Source: Clostridia bacterium (lineage in GTDB: Bacteria > Bacillota_A > Clostridia > Oscillospirales > CAG-272). From it: DNA of 21,342 nt. The position numbers were made by a program, and so were the translations under genes. Positions 8,014 to 17,126 of the stretch are shown here, one piece after another. The notes under the pieces were generated by a model. That model saw nothing but the letters and a program-made list of their open reading frames with translations. It was not told where the DNA came from and made no database searches. Each line of letters opens with the position of its first letter. Position 1 is the first letter of the stretch. The stretch lies in the NCBI GenBank assembly GCA_017652965.1, contig JAGBZZ010000359.1:1-21342 (forward strand). The letters are read 5' to 3'.

Positions 8014-8693
8014 ATGCTGTAGCGATAAAGGAAGCCGGAGATCCAGGCGTCCTTCACCTCAATAAACGCAATATTAAGCGTTTCGTCCAAAAAGCCCATA
8101 AGCTTAGAAAAGATAAACGCCAGCACAAGCGCCGTCAAAGCCCCGAAAAGAAGCCCGAGGGCACGGTTGATCTGGCCGACGATGGGCACACGCATCACGA
8201 TGGCACTGATAGGCACCGACAGGACGCGTAATACGAAAAATGCTGCCAGGAACAAAAGGGCAAAGGCCACCGCGGACGAAAGCATCTGTGCCACAGAATG
8301 CGAGGCACTCTCCGCAAATTCCGTCACGGCATCCTGACCGCTTTTCACGGCATTCTCTGCAATGCCGTAAAGGTCGATACCCACCGTTTTTGCGGCGTTT
8401 TGCAATGCCGGCGGAACGGCATCGGTAAGCGTCTGTGCACTTTGCGAGGCGTCCATCCCCTGCAGGGCATTGTCCATTTTAGCACGAATAAAGGGAAATA
8501 CGTAATTTTCCTTCAGAACAGCCGCAAGCTGCTCAAAGGTCGACATGGCAAATACGGCAGAAAACAACCCCGCAAAGGTCTTCATCACGATGCGGAGAAA
8601 GCCGCGATGCCATCCGTAATATACACCGATAGCCAAAAGGATTACCAGTAAAAGATCCAGCACAATATTACCAAACATGATGTTATCAAGCAT
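8004..8693 (-). CDS. CvpA family membrane protein
   Basis: A 229-residue protein of the CvpA (colicin V production) family. Membrane segments lie at about 10-26, 36-50, 135-165 and 175-198. A family-like turn VPIVGQINRALGLLFGAL (169-186) precedes the last segment. A long loop of about 80 mostly polar residues separates segments two and three and probably faces one side of the membrane. In studied bacteria CvpA supports envelope integrity; the molecular role is unknown. The ATG at 8691-8693 has AAAGGAGG about nine bases upstream. It is the first gene of the unit with clp and mrp and has a consensus promoter. The more familiar partner mutS2 is not next to it. Confidence 0.85.
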   Translation of the reverse strand: MLDNIMFGNIVLDLLLVILLAIGVYYGWHRGFLRIVMKTFAGLFSAVFAMSTFEQLAAVLKENYVFPFIRAKMDNALQGMDASQSAQTLTDAVPPALQNAAKTVGIDLYGIAENAVKSGQDAVTEFAESASHSVAQMLSSAVAFALLFLAAFFVLRVLSVPISAIVMRVPIVGQINRALGLLFGALTALVLAFIFSKLMGFLDETLNIAFIEVKDAWISGFLYRYSIFS

Positions 8694-8762
8694 ACCGTCA
8701 TTCCTCCTTTTCTATTCACGATCTCACAAGTCATACTAATACTGTAGGTTTCAACTCTATAA

Positions 8763-8791
8763 ATTATACACCGCGCGCTACGGGTTGTCAA
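8763..8791 (-). promoter_or_regulatory. consensus sigma-A promoter of cvpA-clp-mrp
   Basis: On the minus strand TTGACA (8786-8791) and TATAAT (8763-8768) match the vegetative consensus exactly with a 17-base spacer. The promoter starts 12 bases after the dnaE stop, and no terminator lies between. The leader to the cvpA ATG is about 60 bases and shows no obvious structure. Confidence 0.92.
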
Positions 8792-8802
8792 TCCTCTTTT
8801 CG

Positions 8803-11800
8803 CTATTTCACCACCACGTTTTCCATACCGAGAAGGCGATAAAGCGACAAAAGAAGAGACTCGGTGACAGAGACCGAAACACCGGTTGCCGTCACGTATT
8901 TTCCGGAATCGCAGTCATACACCACGACCGCCGTGCCACCGGGATATTTCTCCATAAGACGAAGCGCCGCACGGCATTCATCCGCCCCCAGTGACTTAAC
9001 GCGCAAAAAGAGCCGCACAGGCATAGGCTTTGATGCGGCAGTCGCCTCGGTTGCCTGCTTATCCGCCACCAAGGGCACGGCCGAAAGCAGGAGGATCTCA
9101 GGGCGCTTGCCCTCCTTTACCGTGATCTTACCGGTGAGGGAAACCACCGTATCCTGCAAAAGCGCACCTTGATAGCGCTCAAGCGTCTTGCCAAAGGCTA
9201 CCGCATCGATCTCACCGTAGCGATCCTCAAGCGTTACCACACACATGGCAGATCCGTTTTTCAGTGTCCTCTGCGCGCGGCGCGTCAGGATCCCTCCAAC
9301 GGTGACACGGTCTCCGTCCGCATAGACCCCGTTTCCCTCTTCCCCTTCCGAAAAGGCCTCCAGGATATCCGAGATCTGCACGCAGGAAAGCCTTTCAAGC
9401 TGGGTGCGGTAGCCATCGATGATATGACCCGAAAAATACATGCCGGAGCTTTCCTTTTCCAGCGTCAGAAGCTCACGAAGCTCAAACTCCGGAATGTCGG
9501 GATAGGAGATGGCGGAGGATCTTGCAACACCCACGTCCTCCCCCATAAAAAAGATGTCCATCTGCCCCGTCACGTTTGCCCTGGCCCTTTCGGAAAGCTC
9601 GTCCATTACTTTTTCATAGACCGAGAGCAGCTGCGACCGAAAGACCCCAAGACGGTCAAAGGCACCGCTTTTGATCAGCGATTCCACCTGCCGTTTATTA
9701 AGATCGCGGCTTCCCATACGTTCTAAGAAATCCTGAAAGCTTGAAAACGGGCCGTGTGAGCGCTCGGAAAGGATGGCCTCAACGCACGGCGCGCCCACAT
9801 TGCGGAGCGCCAAAAGCCCAAAGCGAATGGTCTTTCCGCTTACCGAAAAGGTTCTTTGGCTTTCGTTGATATCCGGTGGAAGCACAGGTATACCGGCATG
9901 GGTCGCCTCGGCAATATACTTTACCATCTTGGTCTGATCCCCAAGCACCGAGGTCAGAAGTGCGGCAGTATACTCGCGCGGGTAGTGCGCCTTCAGATAT
10001 GCCGTGCGGAAGGAAAGCGTGGCGTAGGCCGCCGCATGGCTTTTGTTGAAGGCGTATTCGGCGAAGCTGTACATGCGGTCAAAGATTCGCCCGGCCGCCC
10101 CGGGGTCGATACCGCGGGCGGTTGCCCCGGATATAAATCCCTCGCGCTCGTCGGCCAGGATGGCACTTTTCTTTTTGGACATGGCGCGGCGCACAAGATC
10201 GGCGCGTGCAAAGGAATATCCGGCCAAACGACGGAAGATCTGCATGACCTGCTCTTGATATACGATGCACCCCTCGGTATCACCAAGGATCTCTGCAAGC
10301 TCGGGAACCTCGTAATCCGGGCTTTCTCTCCCCTCGCGACAGGCAAGGTAATGCGGGATAGAATCCATAGGGCCCGGCCGATACAGGGCAATAGCCGCCG
10401 TGATATCATAGATATTGTGCGGCCGCATCCCCGAAAGCAGGCGGCGCATCCCGGCAGATTCCAGCTGAAAAACGCCGTCGGTCTTCCCCGCCGAGATCAG
10501 CTCGTAGGTTGCCGCATCCTCGAAAGGAACCTTGGAAATATCAAAATCCGGCTCGGTTTCCCTTACCGCGCGCTCGGCATCGGCGATAATCGTCAGATAC
10601 CGAAGGCCGAGAAGGTCAAATTTCACAAGCCCGAGATCGGCAACGGTATCCATGTCATACTGAGTTACCACCGCATCACCGTTTGTGGCAAGCGGCAGGG
10701 ATCTTGCCAGCGGCTCTTCGGTTATGACAAGCCCGGCCGCATGCGTAGAGGCATGGCGCGGCATCCCCTCAAGCGCCATAGCGGTATCCAAAAGGCGCTT
10801 GACGGTTTCGGAGCTTTCATACATCTCGCGCAGTTCTTTTCCCTCAAGGGCCGTAGAGATGCGGATCTTCAGCTCACGCGGAATCAGCTTGGCAACGGCA
10901 TCCACCTCTCCGTAAGGAATGCCCATCGCGCGGCCAACATCCCGCACGGCCGCACGCGCGGCCAGGGTGCCAAAGGTCACGATCTGCGCTACGCGATCCT
11001 CGCCGTAGCGGCGGCGGACGTAGGCGATCACCTCGTCACGGCGCTCATAGCAAATATCGGTATCAAAATCCGGCATCGTAATACGCTCGGGATTCAAAAA
11101 GCGCTCAAAAAGCAGCCCATAGCGGAAGGGGTCAATATCGGTGATCCCCGCGCAGTAGGCTACCATACTTCCGGCACCCGAGCCACGCCCGGGGCCAACG
11201 GGAATTCCCGCATTCTTGGCATAAGCGATAAAATCCCGCACAATAAGGAAATATCCGTCAAAGCCCATGCGCCCGATCACCGAAAGCTCATAGTTCAGCC
11301 TTTCGCGATAGGCGGCCTCGGTTCCGTAGGAGAAATCAATCTTTCTCTCCCGCACCTTGGCGGCAAACCCCTCCTCGGTATATTGACGAAGAAGCGCGGC
11401 ATGGGAAACACCGCCCGTGGGAAACGAGGGCATATGGATCTTACCAAAGGTAAAGGAAAAATCGCATTTCTCGGCAATCCTGACCGAATTTTCAATTGCC
11501 CCCTCGATGTGGCCGAAAAGGCGCTCCATCTCCTCGGTGGATTTATAGTAGAATTCGTCGGTTTCAAAGCCAAGCGGACGGCCGTCCGTGATAACCGAGT
11601 TTGTCTGGATACACATCATGGTAGCCTGGATCTCGGCATCCTTTTTGGCCAAATAATGCACGTCATTGGTGGCTACAAGCGGGATACCCGTCTTTTGAGA
11701 AAGCTCCACCACGCCGCGCGCCACGGTAGCCTCGTCTGCGATGCCATGGTCCTGGATCTCAAGATAAAAATCCTCGCCGAAAAGGCGGCGCATACGGAGG

Positions 11801-12276
11801 GCATATTCCTCTGCCCCCTTCATGTTTCCAAGCAGGATCATACGCGGGATGTATCCCGCAAGGCAGGCAGAGAGGGCGATCAGCCCCTCGTGATGCTGCT
11901 CCAGCAGCTCCATATCAATACGGGGCTTTGAGTAAAATCCCTCGGTAAAAGCGGCAGAAACCAGTGCGATCAAATTGCGGTAGCCCACCTCATTCTTACA
12001 AAGAAGCACCAGGTGATGACCCGAGGAATCGGCCTTTCCCTCCTTCAGAAAGCGAGAACGCGAGGCAACGTAGACCTCACACCCGATGATGGGCTTGATG
12101 CCGGCATCGCGGCAAGCACGAAAAAAGGCGACGGCGCCGTACATGACGCCATGGTCGGTAATGGCCACTGCGGTGTGCCCTGCCGCCGCGGCCGCCTCCG
12201 GAATCGCGGCAATACGGCAAGCACCGTCAAGCAAGCTATATTCGCTATGAAGATGCAAATGGACAAAGCCTGCCAC
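8803..12276 (-). CDS. dnaE: DNA polymerase III subunit alpha
   Basis: A 1157-residue C-family replicative polymerase. The N-terminal PHP domain has HLHLH at 6-10, TDHG at 40-43, E67, H87/H88, C138 and NDVH at 204-207. The polymerase core has GPGRGSGAGS at 361-370, catalytic aspartates D403 and D405 in PDFDTD, and D554 in VKFDLLGL. A helix-hairpin-helix region and a late OB fold (DRVTVGGILTRR onward) follow. This is the DnaE type with PHP first, not PolC. I start it at a GTG (12274-12276) because GAGGAGGAA lies just upstream and the PHP motif begins four residues later. The stop of whiA is one base before. It is the last gene of the long operon, with no terminator visible before the next promoter. 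Confidence 0.97.
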   Translation of the reverse strand: MAGFVHLHLHSEYSLLDGACRIAAIPEAAAAAGHTAVAITDHGVMYGAVAFFRACRDAGIKPIIGCEVYVASRSRFLKEGKADSSGHHLVLLCKNEVGYRNLIALVSAAFTEGFYSKPRIDMELLEQHHEGLIALSACLAGYIPRMILLGNMKGAEEYALRMRRLFGEDFYLEIQDHGIADEATVARGVVELSQKTGIPLVATNDVHYLAKKDAEIQATMMCIQTNSVITDGRPLGFETDEFYYKSTEEMERLFGHIEGAIENSVRIAEKCDFSFTFGKIHMPSFPTGGVSHAALLRQYTEEGFAAKVRERKIDFSYGTEAAYRERLNYELSVIGRMGFDGYFLIVRDFIAYAKNAGIPVGPGRGSGAGSMVAYCAGITDIDPFRYGLLFERFLNPERITMPDFDTDICYERRDEVIAYVRRRYGEDRVAQIVTFGTLAARAAVRDVGRAMGIPYGEVDAVAKLIPRELKIRISTALEGKELREMYESSETVKRLLDTAMALEGMPRHASTHAAGLVITEEPLARSLPLATNGDAVVTQYDMDTVADLGLVKFDLLGLRYLTIIADAERAVRETEPDFDISKVPFEDAATYELISAGKTDGVFQLESAGMRRLLSGMRPHNIYDITAAIALYRPGPMDSIPHYLACREGRESPDYEVPELAEILGDTEGCIVYQEQVMQIFRRLAGYSFARADLVRRAMSKKKSAILADEREGFISGATARGIDPGAAGRIFDRMYSFAEYAFNKSHAAAYATLSFRTAYLKAHYPREYTAALLTSVLGDQTKMVKYIAEATHAGIPVLPPDINESQRTFSVSGKTIRFGLLALRNVGAPCVEAILSERSHGPFSSFQDFLERMGSRDLNKRQVESLIKSGAFDRLGVFRSQLLSVYEKVMDELSERARANVTGQMDIFFMGEDVGVARSSAISYPDIPEFELRELLTLEKESSGMYFSGHIIDGYRTQLERLSCVQISDILEAFSEGEEGNGVYADGDRVTVGGILTRRAQRTLKNGSAMCVVTLEDRYGEIDAVAFGKTLERYQGALLQDTVVSLTGKITVKEGKRPEILLLSAVPLVADKQATEATAASKPMPVRLFLRVKSLGADECRAALRLMEKYPGGTAVVVYDCDSGKYVTATGVSVSVTESLLLSLYRLLGMENVVVK

Positions 12277-12277
12277 G

Positions 12278-13153
12278 TTATTCCTCCTCCTCAGCCAGCA
12301 GCTCTTTTGCCAGCTGTTCAATTTTCTTTAAGCGGTTATTCATCCCCGATTTTGAGATCGGCGGCGTGCATCGCCCCCCGAGGGCGGTCAGGGATGCTGT
12401 CGGAAATTCAGCGCGAAGACGTGCCGTTTCTTGCAATTCCTCGGGCAGCCTTTTCAGCTTTCCTGCCGTTTCCAAGCGGCGATAAAGCGACAAAAAGCGC
12501 ATAGAGGCATCGACAGCCCTTTCAATATTCCGTGCCTCGCAATTGGCACGGCGATTGGCCGCATTGCGATATCCGGCCTCAATATTATCGTTGATCAGAT
12601 CAAAGGCGGAGGCCTCCGCCCCTATCGCCGCCAGGACGTCACAAATGGCGGCATTGGTTTTGTAATACAGGATATGCTCCTCCCGTCTTTCGGTACACTT
12701 GGGCTCCCCCACCGTATCGGAAAGGAGCGCATAGAGGGCATCGCACCGCTCACCTGCCGAAAATTCCAGACGGTATAGCTTATGATAATCCGACATCCGC
12801 CCGATAGCCAAAAAGATTCCGCGCAAAAAATGCGAAAGGCAGTGCGGACAGGGCGGCGTCTTTTCGGGATACGAGAGCTCTCCGCTCTCAAGATGCCGCA
12901 CCGCCTGCTCGGAAGCAAAGGAGATCCCGGTGCGCATCCGTCCGACCGAAAGCAAGGGCTCGGTGCCGAAGGTACGGCGGATCTCGGCGGCGGCCAGGGG
13001 GGCAACGCTTTCCCCCTCCAAGGTAAGCATCACTCGCCCGTCACGCACCTCAGCCCGCGAAGAAAGGATGCCGTACAGTAAGGCACGGCGACAGCAGCTT
13101 CTTTTGATCTCTTTTTCGGCAAGCTGATGCTTAAGCTCGGACGAATATGACAT
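12278..13153 (-). CDS. whiA: DNA-binding protein WhiA
   Basis: A 291-residue WhiA, an intein-homing-endonuclease-derived regulator of cell division and chromosome behaviour in Gram-positives. N-terminal LAGLIDADG-like repeats include LSHFLRGIFLAIGRMSD (106-122). The family-typical NRRANCEARNIERAVDA segment is at 200-216. The C-terminal helix-turn-helix carries PPISKSGMNNRLKKIEQLA (264-282). The catalytic acidic residues of true homing endonucleases are not expected. Its ATG shares one base with the murB stop (TAATG), with GGGAGAGGA upstream, so the two are translationally coupled. Genes rapZ and yvcK, which often lie between murB and whiA in Clostridia, are absent. Confidence 0.95.
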   Translation of the reverse strand: MSYSSELKHQLAEKEIKRSCCRRALLYGILSSRAEVRDGRVMLTLEGESVAPLAAAEIRRTFGTEPLLSVGRMRTGISFASEQAVRHLESGELSYPEKTPPCPHCLSHFLRGIFLAIGRMSDYHKLYRLEFSAGERCDALYALLSDTVGEPKCTERREEHILYYKTNAAICDVLAAIGAEASAFDLINDNIEAGYRNAANRRANCEARNIERAVDASMRFLSLYRRLETAGKLKRLPEELQETARLRAEFPTASLTALGGRCTPPISKSGMNNRLKKIEQLAKELLAEEEE

Positions 13154-14067
13154 TATTCCTCTCCCAGATATTCGATTTCCCTGACAAGCGACACGCCAAA
13201 CCGCAAAAAGACCGTCATTTGCACGTGCCGGATCAAGGATCTCACGTCTTCGGCGGTCGCGCCGCCGAGATTTACGATAAAGCCGGCATGCTTTTCCGAG
13301 ACTTGCGCATTTCCGATACGCATCCCCTTCAGGCCGGCGGCCTCGATAAGGCGCCCCGCATAGTCACCCGGTGGGCGGCGAAACACGCTCCCCGCCGACG
13401 GATGCTCCAGAGGCTGAGACCGCCTGCGGCGCACCATCGCCTCGGCCGTTTCCTTGGCGATCTGCTCACACGGCGCACTGGGGCCGCTCAGCGTAGCCGA
13501 CAGCAGCACCAGCCCCCGTCGCGAAAATACACTGCTTCGGTACGAAAACAAGCATTCATCGCGAGAAAGCAAGAAAGGCTCGCCCCCGCAAGAGGGGACG
13601 GCGCGCACAGACACTACACGTTCACCGACCGTATCATCCCCTGCCCCGGCATTCATAAAGATGGCGCCGCCCAGAGTTGCCGGGATCCCGGCAAGCGAAG
13701 AGAATCCGCCGATTCCCAAGCGCCCTGCCGCCTTGGCGATCCCGGCAAGCGGTGTCCCGCACAGCGCGGTAAGGCCATGCGGCCCTGTCAGGATCTCCCG
13801 CAAGGCCACCGTGCGGATCACGACACCGCGATATCCGCTGTCGGATGCCAAAAGATTACTACCGTTTCCGATCAGCGTACGCGGGATCCCCGCCCGGTAT
13901 AAGGCCGCCAGCAGGCGGATAAGCGCCTCCTCGGTCTTGGGGACGGCCACAACCGTAGCCGGACCGCCAATGCGAAAGGTGGTAATACCGGAAAGCGGAA
14001 GATGATGAAAAAATTCACACTCTGTGATAGAAAAAGAACCGATAATGCCTGCAAGCGCGTCGGGCAT
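13153..14067 (-). CDS. murB: UDP-N-acetylenolpyruvoylglucosamine reductase
   Basis: A 304-residue MurB, the FAD enzyme that reduces UDP-GlcNAc-enolpyruvate to UDP-MurNAc with NADPH in peptidoglycan precursor synthesis. The FAD domain has TTFRIGGPA at 29-37, IGNGSNLLASDSGYRGVVI at 66-84 and LGGAIFMNAGAG at 132-143. Y176-R177 (SYRSS) binds substrate. S227 in PSAGSVFRRP is the probable proton donor, and E297 near the C-terminus is the second acid. The compact type II form is indicated. The start is the ATG at 14065-14067, one base after the recN stop, with AGAGGG upstream. An earlier in-frame start 17 codons up lies inside recN and is less likely. Confidence 0.95.
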   Translation of the reverse strand: MPDALAGIIGSFSITECEFFHHLPLSGITTFRIGGPATVVAVPKTEEALIRLLAALYRAGIPRTLIGNGSNLLASDSGYRGVVIRTVALREILTGPHGLTALCGTPLAGIAKAAGRLGIGGFSSLAGIPATLGGAIFMNAGAGDDTVGERVVSVRAVPSCGGEPFLLSRDECLFSYRSSVFSRRGLVLLSATLSGPSAPCEQIAKETAEAMVRRRRSQPLEHPSAGSVFRRPPGDYAGRLIEAAGLKGMRIGNAQVSEKHAGFIVNLGGATAEDVRSLIRHVQMTVFLRFGVSLVREIEYLGEE

Positions 14068-14068
14068 A

Positions 14069-15766
14069 TTATCCCTCTTGATACGCCTTCCTTTCGGCAT
14101 ATAGCTCAAAGGCCGCACGGCGCTGGGCCTCTGTCACCTCGATACCGCCAAGGATGCGGGATATTTCCTTGATACGTCCCTCCTCGGTCAACCGAAGCAC
14201 CTCGGTTTCGGCACGTCCGTCCTTTTCGGATTTTTTGATCAGAAAATGCGTGTCAGCCAAGGAGGCGATCTGCGCCGAATGCGTGACGCAAAGCACCTGC
14301 CCGCCGTGACCCGACCGCAAAAGCTCAATTCCCAGTTTTCGCGCAGTTTTGCCGGATACTCCGGCATCGATCTCGTCGTATATGACAGTCCCGATCCCGT
14401 CCTTATCGGCGATAACCGATTTCAGCGCCAGCATGATGCGCGCAAGCTCACCGCCCGATGCGATCGCAGAAAGCGGCAAAAGCGGCTCACCCGGGTTTGT
14501 GGCCAGCAAAAACTCCACCGCATCGCCACCGTCACGGCGAAGGTGCGGCTCCGCCCCGTTTGTACGCGGAGTGACCGATGCCGTGAAGCGAACGCGCGGC
14601 ATATCCAAAAAGCCAAGCACCTCGCAAACGCGGCGTGAAAGCTCCTCCCCCGCCGCACGGCGAACCTTAGACAGGGCGGCGGCGCGTGATATCGCCTCGG
14701 GAAGCAGGGCTTCCCGCTCTTTAGTCAAGGCCTCCAGGCGGCTATCCGCCTCGGAAAGCATGGTATAGCGCTCCTTGGCGCTTGCAAGATAGGCAAGGAT
14801 CTCGGAGACCGAGCCACCGTATTTGCGCCGAAGCTTTTCAATGGCGGCCAGACGCCCCTCCACCGTATCCAAAAGGGCGGCGGCATCCTCACCGTCCTCG
14901 GCAAATCCCGCGATCCGCTCTGCCGCGTCCTCAATGCGGGCACGGCAATCAATCAGCTCTCCCGCCACCTCGGTAGCCTCGGCGATCACGTCCGAAACCG
15001 ACTCCACAGCGGCAATCGCACGCTCCAGAATATACAGGACGTTCGCCTTTTCGCCCGAGCGGAGTGCGCGATACGCGAAGGAGGTCTGCTTGGATATGCG
15101 CTCCATGCTACGCAGGCGCTTTTTCTTTTCCTCCAGCTTTTCCTCCTCGCCCTCACGCGGTGCCACCGCTTCAATATCGGCGATCTGATAGCGAAGCATT
15201 TCTATCTCGCGCAGACGTGCCGCTTCCTCAGCGGTGATCTCGCTAATAGCCGCTTCTACCGCAACCAGGCGCTCGTATACCTCAAGATAGGATGCGTGCA
15301 ATGCGGCACTTTCGGCATAGCTATCCAGGATGGCAAGCTGATTTTCCTTTTCCGTCAGGGTACGCGTTTCACTTTGCCCGTGAATACTGCAAAGAAGCTC
15401 CCCAACCGCCTTCAGAAGCGAAAGATTCAGAGGTCTTCCGTTCAGGCGTGCGGTTGCCCGCCCCTCAGCGGTCAGATTCCGCTCCAAAAGCAGCTCGGCC
15501 GTGTCGTCCGTCTCGATCCCAAGCTCAGCGAGGGCGGCACGCGTGCCTCCCTCCCCTACGGTGAAAAGCGCACTGACCGTAGCCTTTTCCGCGCCCGTAC
15601 GCAAAAGCTCGCGCCCACTGCGCCGACCGAGGAGAAAGCTGATGCTATCGATCAAAATCGATTTTCCCGCTCCGGTTTCCCCGCTGAAAACAGAAAATCC
15701 CTCCGAAAGATCGATATCGGTGCTTCTGATCACGGCGATATTTTCGATGTGTAGCGTTTGCAACAT
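14069..15766 (-). CDS. recN: DNA repair ATPase RecN
   Basis: A 565-residue RecN, an SMC-like ATPase that gathers DNA ends during double-strand break repair. Walker A FSGETGAGKS spans 27-36. The ABC signature is ASGGELARIMLALK (436-449), and Walker B with its acidic residue is TVIYDEIDAG (460-469). Between the two halves is a charged helical region (about 150-390) that should form an antiparallel coiled coil. ATG at 15764-15766 is preceded by GAGGG at suitable distance. It lies 27 bases behind argR, the usual partner in Firmicutes, and directly before murB. Confidence 0.97.
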   Translation of the reverse strand: MLQTLHIENIAVIRSTDIDLSEGFSVFSGETGAGKSILIDSISFLLGRRSGRELLRTGAEKATVSALFTVGEGGTRAALAELGIETDDTAELLLERNLTAEGRATARLNGRPLNLSLLKAVGELLCSIHGQSETRTLTEKENQLAILDSYAESAALHASYLEVYERLVAVEAAISEITAEEAARLREIEMLRYQIADIEAVAPREGEEEKLEEKKKRLRSMERISKQTSFAYRALRSGEKANVLYILERAIAAVESVSDVIAEATEVAGELIDCRARIEDAAERIAGFAEDGEDAAALLDTVEGRLAAIEKLRRKYGGSVSEILAYLASAKERYTMLSEADSRLEALTKEREALLPEAISRAAALSKVRRAAGEELSRRVCEVLGFLDMPRVRFTASVTPRTNGAEPHLRRDGGDAVEFLLATNPGEPLLPLSAIASGGELARIMLALKSVIADKDGIGTVIYDEIDAGVSGKTARKLGIELLRSGHGGQVLCVTHSAQIASLADTHFLIKKSEKDGRAETEVLRLTEEGRIKEISRILGGIEVTEAQRRAAFELYAERKAYQEG

Positions 15767-15793
15767 AAAGCAACCCTCAACTACCGTTTTTTA

Positions 15794-16246
15794 TCAGCTG
15801 ACCTCGATCATATGGCGCAGTCTATCGCGCAGTTCAAAGGCCTCCTCGCGGTTACGAACCACCACAAGGATAGCATCATCCCCCGCCACACATCCCACGA
15901 TCTCGGGGATGTTGAATGTGTCGATGCAGGAGCCAACGGCCGAAGCCATGCCGGGATAGGTCTTTACCACGATCAGATTCTCGGCGGCATCGATCTTTAT
16001 GATAGATTCGGTCAAGGAGCTGTTGAATTTCGGGACGGCGGGATACTGCCGTGCGGGAAGCACGTACTTATGTACGCCCCCTTCACCGGTGCCCTTCATC
16101 AGCTTCAGCTCGCGGATATCGCGGGACACGGTAGCCTGCGTTGCCTGAAAGCCGCGCTCCTCCAAAAGGCGGATCAGCTCCTCCTGCTTTTGGATCTCAT
16201 AATGCTCGATCAGCTCAAGGATCACTTCTTGACGTCTGTTTTTCAT
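15794..16246 (-). CDS. argR: arginine repressor ArgR/AhrC
   Basis: A 150-residue arginine repressor. The N-terminal winged helix has QATQATVSRDIRELKLMK (34-51), which contains the SR motif that reads ARG boxes. The C-terminal hexamer domain has the arginine-binding GDDAI at 122-126. It senses L-arginine and controls its synthesis and breakdown. The stop of nadK (TGA) overlaps the Shine-Dalgarno (AAAGGA), with 11 bases between the genes. Position next to recN is the classical Firmicutes layout. No arginine metabolic gene is in this window, and I did not recognise an ARG box here. Confidence 0.96.
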   Translation of the reverse strand: MKNRRQEVILELIEHYEIQKQEELIRLLEERGFQATQATVSRDIRELKLMKGTGEGGVHKYVLPARQYPAVPKFNSSLTESIIKIDAAENLIVVKTYPGMASAVGSCIDTFNIPEIVGCVAGDDAILVVVRNREEAFELRDRLRHMIEVS

Positions 16247-16257
16247 AGTTATTCCTT

Positions 16258-17124
16258 TCAGCGCCCCGGATTCAGCAATTGCATCTTACGGCAAAGAACG
16301 CCCAGTGCGCTTTGTTTTTTCAGGGTAATCATTTTCAAGGCATCGGCAGAGCGCGCCACACGGACCGCATCTCCCGGCATCAGCTCATACTGCTCGGCAC
16401 CGTCGACCGTGACAAGCATTTTCCCCTCCCGCGCCGAATGGTTTGTCAGCGTAAGAGTGTACTCCGGTGGAAACAGCACGGAACGGGAAAACAAGGAATG
16501 CGCGCAGATAGGTGTGACGCAAAACGCCGAAAGTGAGGCATCCATCACCGGGCCGCCCGCCGCCAACGAATAGGCGGTCGAGCCAAGCGGCGTTGCCACG
16601 ATCACACCGTCCGCAAGGTAAGCCAGATGATGACCAATGCCGTCCTCCAGCAAAATTTCGGACATTCCCTCTCCCGGTGCCTGCGCAATCACCACGTCAT
16701 TCACGGCGCGCCGCGAAAGAATTGTCTCTTCCCCGCCGTGGACAAGCGTCACCGCAAAGGTCATCCGTTCGCGAATCTCAAAATCCCCTTCTATCAGACG
16801 GGAAAGCGAATCCAGCTCATCACGGTCAAGCTCGGCAAGGTATCCAAGCCGGCCAAGGTTGATCCCCAAAAGCGGCACCCCGGCACCGATGGCATAGGCG
16901 GCCGCATCCAGCACAGAGCCGTCACCGCCAATGACAAGGAGCATTTCCGCTTCCTCGGGGATTGCCCCCTCATAATACTGTATGCCATCCAGCGATATTT
17001 CGTGACGAAGCGATTCGGCAAGAAAAATGCGCGCCCCAAGCGCCTGCAGCTGAGCGGCGACCCGACAGCTGACCGCGTAGTCACGATCCTTGTAATTGTT
17101 AGGCACAATAACGATATTTCGCAT
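16258..17124 (-). CDS. nadK: NAD kinase
   Basis: A 288-residue NAD kinase that phosphorylates NAD to NADP. The diagnostic GGDGS is at 66-70, INLGRLGYLAE at 88-98, the ND pair at 142-143, and GSTAYSLAAGGP at 181-192, which lines the NAD pocket. It starts with ATG at 17122-17124, two bases after the tlyA stop, and its AAAGGAG ribosome site is made of the last codons of tlyA. Its place between tlyA and argR is common in Clostridia. NADPH made from its product is used by MurB further down the same operon, but a regulatory link is only inference. Confidence 0.96.
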   Translation of the reverse strand: MRNIVIVPNNYKDRDYAVSCRVAAQLQALGARIFLAESLRHEISLDGIQYYEGAIPEEAEMLLVIGGDGSVLDAAAYAIGAGVPLLGINLGRLGYLAELDRDELDSLSRLIEGDFEIRERMTFAVTLVHGGEETILSRRAVNDVVIAQAPGEGMSEILLEDGIGHHLAYLADGVIVATPLGSTAYSLAAGGPVMDASLSAFCVTPICAHSLFSRSVLFPPEYTLTLTNHSAREGKMLVTVDGAEQYELMPGDAVRVARSADALKMITLKKQSALGVLCRKMQLLNPGR

Positions 17125-17126
17125 AG

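Noticed and set aside
8694..8762. cvpA leader considered for a riboswitch or T-box.
   Set aside because: It is short, AT-rich, and shows no conserved core, terminator or antiterminator pairing.
8835..8852. An exact 18-base match to 12478-12495, both on the same strand.
   Set aside because: Both copies encode a similar LSLYR peptide in unrelated genes (end of dnaE, middle of whiA). No further similarity flanks them, so it is most likely chance under shared codon use.
9856..11931. A 691-codon plus-strand frame opposite dnaE.
   Set aside because: It is antisense to conserved polymerase sequence, has no domain I recognise and no promoter or ribosome site; long antisense frames are common in GC-rich genes with biased codons.
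14068..14118. Longer murB start upstream of 14067.
   Set aside because: It would overlap recN by about 50 bases without a ribosome site, and the extra residues are not family-like.
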